Source: Psychromarinibacter halotolerans
Lineage (GTDB): Bacteria > Pseudomonadota > Alphaproteobacteria > Rhodobacterales > Rhodobacteraceae
NCBI RefSeq assembly: GCF_029168315.1
Contig: NZ_JARGYD010000002.1
Coordinates: forward strand, 248,001 to 312,000
Direction of reading: 5' to 3'
Length of the DNA stretch: 64,000 bases
Shown: positions 58,113 through 64,000 of the stretch, in pieces
Layout: each line of letters opens with the position of its first letter
Position numbering within the stretch: the stretch's first letter is position 1
Notes under the pieces: generated by a model
What the model was told of the DNA's origin: nothing
Database searches by the model: none
What the model saw: only the letters and a program-made list of their open reading frames with translations
Made by a program: the position numbers and the translations under genes

Positions 58113-60245
58113 TCACAGCGTGCAGGACACGCAGCCTTCCACTTCGGTTCCTTCCAGCGCGGCTTGGCGCAGGCGGATGTAGTAGATCGTCTTGATCCCC
58201 TTCTTCCACGCGTAGATCTGCGCGCGGTTGATGTCGCGCGTGGTGGCCTCGGCGGGGAAGAACAGCGTCAGCGACAGCCCCTGATCGACGTGCTGGGTCG
58301 CGGCAGCGTAGGTGTCGATGATCGCCTCGGGCCCGATCTCGTAGGCGTCGCGGTAGTATTCGAGGTTGTCGTTCGTCATGAACGGCGCCGGGTAATAGAC
58401 GCGCCCGATCTTGCCCTCTTTCCGGATCTCGACCTTCGACGTGATCGGGTGGATCGAGGAAGTGGCATAGTTGATGTAGCTGATCGAACCGGTCGGCGGC
58501 ACGGCCTGAAGGTTGCGGTTATAGATCCCGTGGGTCTTCACCGCGTCCCGCAGGTCCGCCCAGTCGGCGCTGGTCGGGATCGCGATGCCCGCCTTCTCGA
58601 AAAGCTCTGCCACACGGTCCGTTTCGGGCTGCCAAGTGCCGTCGACGTACTTGTCGAAGAAGCTGCCGTCCGCATAGGCGGACGTCTCAAAGCCTTTGAA
58701 CTTCTTGCCCTTTTCTTTCGCCAGCGCGTTCGATGCCCGCAGCGCGTGATACAGCACGGTGCAGAAGTAGATGTTGGTGAAATCGACACCCTCGGCGGAC
58801 CCGTAATGGATGCGTTCCCGTGCGAGGTAGCCGTGCAGGTTCATCTGCCCCAGCCCGATGGCGTGGCTTTCGTCGTTGCCCTTTCGGATCGACGGGACCG
58901 AGTCGATGGCCGACATCTCGGACACCGCATTAAGCGCGCGGATCGCGGTTCCGACCGACGCGCCAAGGTCGCCGCCGTCCATCGCACGGGCGATGTTCAT
59001 CGAGCCGAGGTTGCACGAGATGTCGGTGCCCATCGAGGAATAGGACAGGTCCTCGTTGAACTCGGACGCTTCGTTGACCTGCAGGATCTCGGAACACAGG
59101 TTCGACATGGCGATGCGGCCCGCGATCGGGTTCGCCTTGTTCACGGTGTCCTCGAACATGATGTAGGGATAGCCGCTTTCGAACTGGATCTCGGCGATCG
59201 TCTGGAAGAACGCGCGGGCGTTGATCTTCTTTTTGCGGATCTTCGGGTTGTCGACCATTTCGGCGTATTTCTCGGTGACCGAGATGTCCGAGAAGGGCAC
59301 GCCATAGACCTTTTCGACGTCATGCGGCGAGAACAGGTACATATCCTCGTTCTTCTTCGCCAGTTCGAAGGTCACGTCGGGGATCACGACGCCGAGGCTC
59401 AGGGTCTTGATCCGGATCTTCTCGTCCGCGTTCTCGCGCTTGGTATCAAGGAACCGCAGGATGTCGGGGTGGTGCGCATTCAGATAGACCGCACCGGCCC
59501 CCTGACGCGCGCCCAGTTGGTTGGCGTAGCTGAAGGAATCCTCCAGCAGCTTCATCACCGGGATCACGCCCGAGGACTGGTTCTCGATCCCTTTGATGGG
59601 CGCGCCGTGCTCACGGATGTTGGTCAGCATCAGGGCCACGCCGCCGCCGCGCTTGGACAGCTGCAGCGCCGAGTTGATGCCGCGCCCGATGCTTTCCATG
59701 TTGTCTTCCAGCCGCAGCAGAAAGCACGACACGAACTCGCCGCGCGCCTTTTTGCCGGCGTTCAGGAAGGTCGGCGTCGCGGGCTGGAAGCGACCGTCGA
59801 GGATCTCTTCCATCAGCCGCATCGCCAGCGCCTCGTCACCCTGCGCCAGCGTCAGCGCGTTCATCACCACGCGGTCTTCGTAGCGTTCTAGGTACCGTTT
59901 TCCGTCACGCGTCTTCAGCGTGTACGAAGTGTAGTATTTGAAGGCGCCGAGGAAGGTCGGGAACCGGAACTTGCGGGCATAGGCCGCGTCCCAGATCGCG
60001 CGCTGGAAGTTCTTGGAATACTGGTCCAGCACCTCGGGCTCGTAATAGCCCTCTTCCACCAGATAGCCGAGCTTTTCGTCCAGCGAGTGGAAGAACACGG
60101 TGTTCTGGTTGACGTGCTGCAGGAAGTATTGTCGCGCCGCCATCCGGTCGGCCTCGAACTGGATGCGGCCCTCGTCGTCATAGAGGTTCAGCATCGCGTT
60201 CAGCGCGTGGTAGTCGAGCGAAGCGGTCGCGGCGGTATCCAGCAT
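58113..60245 (-). CDS. nrdE: Class Ib ribonucleotide reductase, catalytic subunit
   Basis: This 710-residue protein lacks the N-terminal ATP-cone. The first active-site cysteine is in GEFVSCFLLRLEDNM and the finger loop in SNLCSEILQ. NLGSMN and PPTGSISYIN follow, with paired Tyr in TIYYIRLRQ and the redox CxxC at the end (EGCVSCTL) that NrdH reduces. It reduces ribonucleoside diphosphates. The ATG at 60245 gives the normal NrdE start (HALNAMLNLYDD). Confidence 0.93.
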   Translation of the reverse strand: MLDTAATASLDYHALNAMLNLYDDEGRIQFEADRMAARQYFLQHVNQNTVFFHSLDEKLGYLVEEGYYEPEVLDQYSKNFQRAIWDAAYARKFRFPTFLGAFKYYTSYTLKTRDGKRYLERYEDRVVMNALTLAQGDEALAMRLMEEILDGRFQPATPTFLNAGKKARGEFVSCFLLRLEDNMESIGRGINSALQLSKRGGGVALMLTNIREHGAPIKGIENQSSGVIPVMKLLEDSFSYANQLGARQGAGAVYLNAHHPDILRFLDTKRENADEKIRIKTLSLGVVIPDVTFELAKKNEDMYLFSPHDVEKVYGVPFSDISVTEKYAEMVDNPKIRKKKINARAFFQTIAEIQFESGYPYIMFEDTVNKANPIAGRIAMSNLCSEILQVNEASEFNEDLSYSSMGTDISCNLGSMNIARAMDGGDLGASVGTAIRALNAVSEMSAIDSVPSIRKGNDESHAIGLGQMNLHGYLARERIHYGSAEGVDFTNIYFCTVLYHALRASNALAKEKGKKFKGFETSAYADGSFFDKYVDGTWQPETDRVAELFEKAGIAIPTSADWADLRDAVKTHGIYNRNLQAVPPTGSISYINYATSSIHPITSKVEIRKEGKIGRVYYPAPFMTNDNLEYYRDAYEIGPEAIIDTYAAATQHVDQGLSLTLFFPAEATTRDINRAQIYAWKKGIKTIYYIRLRQAALEGTEVEGCVSCTL

Positions 60246-60260
60246 GGTCGGTCCTCGTGG

Positions 60261-60292
60261 AAAAACAGGCGGGCCCGGATCGCTCCGGGCCC
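60261..60292 (-). terminator. Stem-loop between the metE-like gene and nrdE (possible attenuator)
   Basis: On the minus strand, a 9-bp stem (GGGCCCGGA / TCCGGGCCC) with a 4-base loop is followed by GCCTGTTTTT. The T-run is offset by five bases, so termination may be partial, or the stem may only set the relative mRNA levels. Confidence 0.55.
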
Positions 60293-60301
60293 GATTTGCT
60301 A

Positions 60302-61402
60302 TCAGGCCTCGCCCCAGACGTCCTGGGCGACTTTCACGACCAGTTCCAGCTTGCGGCGCTGATCGTCCTCGGTGACCTTGTTGCCTTCCTCGGTGGAAGC
60401 GAATCCACACTGCGGCGCGATCCCGAGCTGGTCCATGTCCACGAATTTCGAGGCGGCTTCAAGCTGCCGCTTGATGTCGTCGACCTTTTCCAGTTCGGCG
60501 GTCTTCGTGGTGATGAAACCGGGCATGACGCGCTTGGTGCCCTTGGGCAGCAGACCCAGCGGTTCCAGCCCGCCCGCGCGCTCGCTGTCGTACTCCATGA
60601 AGTACACGTCGACGCTGGTCTGGTTGAAGATCGCGTCCGCCGCAGCGTCGTAGCCGCCGGTCGCCACGAAGGTCGACTGGAAGTTGCCGCGGCACATGTG
60701 CATGCCGATCACCATGTCGTCGGGACGGTCCTTGATCGCCTCTTCCAGCATCCATGCGTAACGCTGGATCATCCAGTCCGGGTCCTGACCCATCGAACGG
60801 CGAATCTCGCGCTGCTTCTCGTCGCCGAGGTAGGCAAAGAAGATATCGTCCAGCTGCAGGTAACGGCAGCCGACGTCATAGAAGGCGTGCACGGCCTTTT
60901 TGAAGGTCGCGGCGATCTCTGCGGTGAACAGGTCCTGATCTTCGTAGGGCGCGTGGTGGTTGTGGTCCGGCGTCACGCGGAAGTGGACCGCCGAAGGGCC
61001 GGGGATCGAGATCTTGGGGCAAACGCCGGTGTTGGCGGCCACGAATTTGAAGTGGTCCAGCATCGGGTGGTCGGCCGGGAAATCCAGCGCCTTGTCGATG
61101 GTCGGCGCAAGGCTGACGGTGGCGCCTTTGAAGCCCAGCGCGTCGCCGCCGGTCTCGACGATATCCAGCCCGGTCAGGCCATCCATGAAGTCATAGTGCC
61201 AGAAGGCGCGGCGCGCTTCGCCGTCGGTGACGACCTTCAGGCCCACATCTTCCTGCATCTTGATCAGGGCCGGGATCTCGCGGTCCTCGATCTGCTTCAG
61301 CTCGTCTCCGGTGACGCCGGCCTTGCGGGCTTGGGCGATCGGAGCAGGGCGCAGCAGGCTGCCGACATGGTCGGCACGAAACGGTGGGCGTAGATCTGTC
61401 AT
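60302..61402 (-). CDS. MetE-like cobalamin-independent methionine synthase, C-terminal domain type
   Basis: This 366-residue protein consists of a single UROD/MetE barrel: FRADHVGSLLRP at the start, GVCPKISIPGPSA, YLQLDDIFFAYL, the zinc ligands in IGMHMCRGN (His-x-Cys), YDSERAGGLEPL, and APQCGFAST with the third ligand. It lacks the N-terminal half of full MetE, like the short core-MetE proteins whose methyl donor is debated. It stands between nrdI and nrdE in a B12-riboswitch operon, which supports a role replacing B12-dependent MetH. Confidence 0.85.
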   Translation of the reverse strand: MTDLRPPFRADHVGSLLRPAPIAQARKAGVTGDELKQIEDREIPALIKMQEDVGLKVVTDGEARRAFWHYDFMDGLTGLDIVETGGDALGFKGATVSLAPTIDKALDFPADHPMLDHFKFVAANTGVCPKISIPGPSAVHFRVTPDHNHHAPYEDQDLFTAEIAATFKKAVHAFYDVGCRYLQLDDIFFAYLGDEKQREIRRSMGQDPDWMIQRYAWMLEEAIKDRPDDMVIGMHMCRGNFQSTFVATGGYDAAADAIFNQTSVDVYFMEYDSERAGGLEPLGLLPKGTKRVMPGFITTKTAELEKVDDIKRQLEAASKFVDMDQLGIAPQCGFASTEEGNKVTEDDQRRKLELVVKVAQDVWGEA

Positions 61403-61455
61403 GATGTTCCTTGAAGGTATGCGTCGGATAGGAGGAGGAGGAGGTGCCCGCGCCG

Positions 61456-61869
61456 TCAGGCGGCCGAGCAGAGGGTGTCCCGCATCCGGTCAAGTCCTGA
61501 CCGGATGCGGGTGACATCGGTATCGGTTCCCGCAAGCTCGAAGCGGTACAGCACGGGTACGCCGCACTTTTTCGAGATCACGTCACCCGCAAGGGCGAAG
61601 GTCGTACCGAAATTGCGATTGCCGCCCGCGATCACGCCGCGCAGCAGGGCCCGGGTCGCGGGGTCGTTCAGCAGGCGGATGACCTGCTTGGGAACCGCGC
61701 CCCGCCCCTCGCCGTCGGCGAAGGTCGGGCAGACAAGGACGAAGGGCTTGTCCACCACCGGCATGGGATCTGCCGGGCTGATCGGGACGCGGGCTGCGGG
61801 CAGCCCAAGACGTTCGACCAGCCGCGCCGTGTTCCCGGAGCGCGACGAATAGTAGACAAGCCCCGTCAT
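61456..61869 (-). CDS. nrdI: NrdI flavodoxin
   Basis: This 137-residue flavodoxin-like protein has the NrdI start GLVYYSSRSGNTARLVERL for FMN phosphate binding and GVIAGGNRNFGTTFALAGD around the flavin. NrdI supplies the oxidant that assembles the Mn2-tyrosyl cofactor of NrdF. It starts 4 bp after nrdH. Confidence 0.94.
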   Translation of the reverse strand: MTGLVYYSSRSGNTARLVERLGLPAARVPISPADPMPVVDKPFVLVCPTFADGEGRGAVPKQVIRLLNDPATRALLRGVIAGGNRNFGTTFALAGDVISKKCGVPVLYRFELAGTDTDVTRIRSGLDRMRDTLCSAA

Positions 61870-61873
61870 GTCC

Positions 61874-62095
61874 TCAGGACAGCCGACCGATCATGTCGGG
61901 ACGGAAGCCGGCCCAGTGATCTTCACCGGCGACGACGACGGGCGCCTGCCGATAGCCAAGACCCTGCACCATTTCCATCGCGTCGGCGTCCTCGGTCAGG
62001 TCGACGATGGCGAAATCCAGGCCACGGGCTTCAAGCGCACGAGTGGTTGCGGTGCACTGCACGCAGGCGGGTTTCGAATACACGGTGATGGTCAT
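61874..62095 (-). CDS. nrdH: NrdH glutaredoxin-like redoxin
   Basis: This 73-residue protein starts ITVYSKPACVQCTATTRAL, with the C-V-Q-C redox motif, and continues with GYRQAPVVVAGEDHWAGFRPDMI, the NrdH C-terminal signature. It donates electrons to NrdE, taken from thioredoxin reductase. It is the first gene of the operon, about 105 bases downstream of the cobalamin riboswitch, with AAGGGA before the ATG at 62095. Confidence 0.93.
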   Translation of the reverse strand: MTITVYSKPACVQCTATTRALEARGLDFAIVDLTEDADAMEMVQGLGYRQAPVVVAGEDHWAGFRPDMIGRLS

Positions 62096-62143
62096 CTGCT
62101 CTGTCCCTTCAGGTCTGGTTGATGCGAACCGAAGGGGACACGG

Positions 62144-62164
62144 AAACAGGCGCTTTGCGCCTGC
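62144..62164 (-). promoter_or_regulatory. Hairpin in the riboswitch expression platform
   Basis: The minus-strand RNA forms CAGGCGC-AA-AGCGCCTG followed by TTTCC, between the cobalamin aptamer and nrdH. It is a good candidate for the terminator or sequestering stem that responds to B12 binding. Confidence 0.5.
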
Positions 62165-62199
62165 CCACGCATCCGGGCCCTCCGCCGCGGTCGTCGTCT

Positions 62200-62375
62200 T
62201 TTCGCGCTTTGGCAGGTCTCCTGACTCCGCGGCTCGGTCGCTTTGGCCCGCCTTCCCGGTGTTGCCTGACACCAGTGGTTCCGGGCCTTGGCTCGCCGCT
62301 TACAGTTGCGGGGGCAGTACCGGATTTGCACCGGTTTCCCTTTTCACCCCGAGTCACCTCGTGGGCACCAAAAGC
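62200..62375 (-). ncRNA. Cobalamin (B12) riboswitch
   Basis: Read on the minus strand, the conserved elements appear in order: TTGGTGCC, GGGTGAAAAGGGAA, CCGGTGCAAATCCGG, CTGCCCCCGCAACTGTAAGCGG, the B12-box-side CCACTG, GGGAAGG, and AGTCAGGAGACCTGCC. This is the canonical adenosylcobalamin aptamer. It precedes nrdH and so commands nrdH-nrdI-metE-like-nrdE-nrdF, expected to be off when cobalamin is plentiful. Confidence 0.96.
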
Positions 62376-62381
62376 AACACC

Positions 62382-62411
62382 ATATTGGGCCAGCCGCCCG
62401 AGGGCTGTCAA
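62382..62411 (-). promoter_or_regulatory. Sigma-70-type promoter of the B12-riboswitch operon
   Basis: Minus strand: TTGACA (62411-62406), 18 bases, CAATAT (62387-62382). The start would fall at about 62375, right at the 5' edge of the riboswitch. Confidence 0.6.
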
Positions 62412-62501
62412 CATATAGGAGGCTGACGACGTCGAGGAAATCGACCCGAAACCGGAACCGTGGCAGAAATCACTCGCCCCCTTGCAGCCCGCTGGGATGG
62501 G

Positions 62502-63353
62502 TCAGGTTTCGGCCTCTAGCCGCAGCCTGGACGCGCGGCGGGTCAGAAGCAAGCGGCGCACGAAGGCCAGCAGGAACATCGACGACAAGATCAGGATGAC
62601 GGTCGGTGCCGGGGCGCTGTCGAGGAAAAAACTGGCATAGGCCCCGCCCAGCATCGCGACAAGGCAGACGACGACGGCGGTGACCAGCATCCGCCCGAAA
62701 CTGCGCACCAGAAGGAACGCGATGGCGCCCGGCGCGATCAGCAGCCCGACCGCAAGGATCAGGCCGGTCGAGGTCAGCGTGGCGACGATGGTCAGCGACA
62801 GGATGGTCAGCAGGCCATAGTGCAGCAGGTTCACGCGAAGCCCGCTTGCCTGCGCCTGCGCCGGATCGAAGGCGTGCAGCAGCAGGTCTTTCCACTTCAG
62901 CAGCAGCACAACCGTGACACCGGCAGAGATCAGGCCAGCCGTCCACAGATCCTGCGGCCCGACACCCAACATGTTGCCGTACAGGACGTGGTCCAGATGC
63001 TCGTTGGTGTGGATCGAGGTGTACAGGATCAGCCCGACCCCGAACATGCCCGAGAACACGACGCCCATGATGGTGTCCTGCTTCACGCGGCTGTTTTCCG
63101 ACAGATAGCCGGTTGCCACCGCGCAGGTCATCCCCGCCGCGAACGCGCCGATGATCAACGGAATGCCGGTGATCCAAGCCAGCACGATACCCGGAAGAAT
63201 CGCGTGGCTGATCGCGTCGCCCATCAGCGCCCAGCCTTTCAGGACAAGAAAGCACGACAGCAATGCCGTCGGCACCGCCACGATCGCCGCGATCAGAAAG
63301 GCGTTCTGCATGAACGGGAACTGGAACGGCAGCAGAAGCGTGTCGAGGTTCAT
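62502..63353 (-). CDS. Metal (Mn/Fe) ABC transporter permease, SitD-like
   Basis: This 283-residue ABC-3 family permease has about eight helices, LKGWALMGDAISHAILPGIVLAW near the N-terminus (the ATPase-contact loop) and STGLILAVGLLIAPGAIAFLL. The family imports Mn2+, Fe2+ or Zn2+. The start at 63353 overlaps the stop of the upstream permease (ATGA). Two different permeases in tandem is the SitC-SitD layout. The ATPase and binding-protein genes must lie beyond the window. It ends next to the B12-riboswitch operon. Confidence 0.87.
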   Translation of the reverse strand: MNLDTLLLPFQFPFMQNAFLIAAIVAVPTALLSCFLVLKGWALMGDAISHAILPGIVLAWITGIPLIIGAFAAGMTCAVATGYLSENSRVKQDTIMGVVFSGMFGVGLILYTSIHTNEHLDHVLYGNMLGVGPQDLWTAGLISAGVTVVLLLKWKDLLLHAFDPAQAQASGLRVNLLHYGLLTILSLTIVATLTSTGLILAVGLLIAPGAIAFLLVRSFGRMLVTAVVVCLVAMLGGAYASFFLDSAPAPTVILILSSMFLLAFVRRLLLTRRASRLRLEAET

Positions 63354-64000
63354 TCCGCAGGCTCCGGTTTGGCCGGCATCGCGGTGGGATCGGATACAAG
63401 CGCCGCTGCGGCCAGACGGCGGGTCGCCAGCAGGCCGTGCTTCGGGGCGAGGATGAAGGCCAGAAGGAACAGCACGGTCTGCAGAGTCACGATCACGCCG
63501 CCGGTCGCGCCGTCCAAGAAGAAGCTGATGTAGGCACCGAAGAAGCTGGTCAGCGTGCCGATGGCGACCGACGTCAGGATCAGACGCGGGAAGCGGTCGC
63601 ACAGCAGGTAGGCCGTCGCGCCCGGCGTCACCACCATCGCGATCACAAGGAACGCGCCGACGGTCTGCATCGCCGCGACGACAGCGGCGGACAGCAGGAC
63701 GAAAAACACCGCCTTCAGCAAGCCGGGGCGCAGGCCGATGGATTTCGCGTGGTTCTCGTCGAAGAAGGTGACCATCAGGTCCTTCCACTTCGCAAGCAGG
63801 ATAGCCAGCGAGACCACGCCGATGATCGCCAGCTGCAGCGTATCCTCGGGGGTGATGGCAAGGATGTTGCCCATCGTGATCGTCTGGATCGATACGGACA
63901 TCGGATTGATCGAGACAAGGAACAACCCCAGACCGAAGAAGGACGTGAAGATCAGACCGATGATCACATCGACCTTCAGACCCGAGCGGTCGCTGAGGAA
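63350..64000 (-). CDS. Metal (Mn/Fe) ABC transporter permease, SitC-like (partial)
   Basis: The C-terminal 216 residues of an ABC-3 permease, open to the window edge (FLSDRSGLKVDVIIGLIFTSFFGLGLFLVS is the first visible part). Later motifs include KSIGLRPGLLKAVFFVLLS and VGAFLVIAMVVTPGATAYLL. An extended C-terminal tail (LVSDPTAMPAKPEPAE) is typical of SitC. It is coupled by a 4-bp overlap to the SitD-like gene. The N-terminus lies outside the window. Confidence 0.87.
   Translation of the reverse strand, partial: FLSDRSGLKVDVIIGLIFTSFFGLGLFLVSINPMSVSIQTITMGNILAITPEDTLQLAIIGVVSLAILLAKWKDLMVTFFDENHAKSIGLRPGLLKAVFFVLLSAAVVAAMQTVGAFLVIAMVVTPGATAYLLCDRFPRLILTSVAIGTLTSFFGAYISFFLDGATGGVIVTLQTVLFLLAFILAPKHGLLATRRLAAAALVSDPTAMPAKPEPAE

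Noticed and set aside
62146..62500. Small ORFs upstream of nrdH (for example 62092-62331 and 62119-62418)
   Set aside because: They lie within the cobalamin riboswitch on either strand and have no protein-like features.
1..64000. CRISPR arrays, tRNA/rRNA genes, insertion sequences or phage genes
   Set aside because: None was seen; the holin-like protein at 34110 belongs to a stress-type DUF883 pair and not to a prophage.

Overview
The window is a GC-rich, densely coded stretch of an alphaproteobacterial chromosome, most likely Rhodobacteraceae (Roseobacter-type). Supporting signs are a CenR-like response regulator, the lepB-rnc-era-recO block, (2S)-methylsuccinyl-CoA dehydrogenase of the ethylmalonyl-CoA pathway, a TAXI-TRAP transporter, a Hint-domain protein, the PhyR-NepR-EcfG stress system, and short intergenic AGAAGAAG-type inverted repeats. 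No rRNA, tRNA, insertion sequence, prophage or CRISPR array was seen. The first and last genes are cut by the window edges.

Layout. 0-12 kb is housekeeping: the end of a YggS-like gene, an L,D-transpeptidase, ribA, a CenR-like regulator followed by a candidate MmgR/suhB-type sRNA, a lytic transglycosylase, exonuclease III, a thioredoxin-TPR protein, a LON-domain/Trm112 pair, a TSUP exporter, mcd, an aminotransferase and a Gdx/SugE exporter. 11.9-17.6 kb (minus strand) runs acpS-lepB-(DUF805/signal-peptidase-like)-rnc-era-DUF1491-recO. The inserted signal-peptidase paralogue has lost both catalytic residues. 17.7-31.7 kb is accessory metabolism: two Gfo/Idh/MocA oxidoreductases, a Hint protein with an APH-like kinase, a LysR-sulfatase-TAXI/TRAP-SDR catabolic cluster, and a secreted esterase-like phytase preceded by a Pho-box-like sequence.

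31.7-41.7 kb is a general-stress-response island. It holds phyR / nepR-ecfG-sensor kinase-phospholipase D and small envelope genes (PLDc_N-AI-2E exporter, DUF883-holin-like, DUF1328, a repeat-containing PRC-barrel protein). Matches to GGAAC-N16/17-CGTT, the EcfG promoter consensus, lie at suitable distances in front of nearly every transcription unit here. One is a near-perfect palindrome that can fire both ways between phyR and nepR. Another such site precedes the CenR-like gene at 1.9 kb.

41.7-44.8 kb is modE-like-modABC (molybdate uptake). 44.8-52.1 kb is signalling: GGDEF-EAL, a hybrid kinase, a lone receiver and a CheB-CheR-PAS protein. 52.1-54.6 kb is arginine catabolism (ocd, arginase) with a divergent Lrp regulator. 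54.7-57 kb has a UPF0149 protein and an ExoY-like sugar transferase behind a long AT-rich leader.

57-62.4 kb is a single minus-strand unit, nrdH-nrdI-metE-like-nrdE-nrdF, behind a clear cobalamin riboswitch. It places a B12-independent ribonucleotide reductase and a B12-independent methionine synthase-like enzyme under one B12 sensor. Next to it (62.5-64 kb) are two permeases of a SitCD-type Mn/Fe importer, which fits the manganese need of class Ib reductase.
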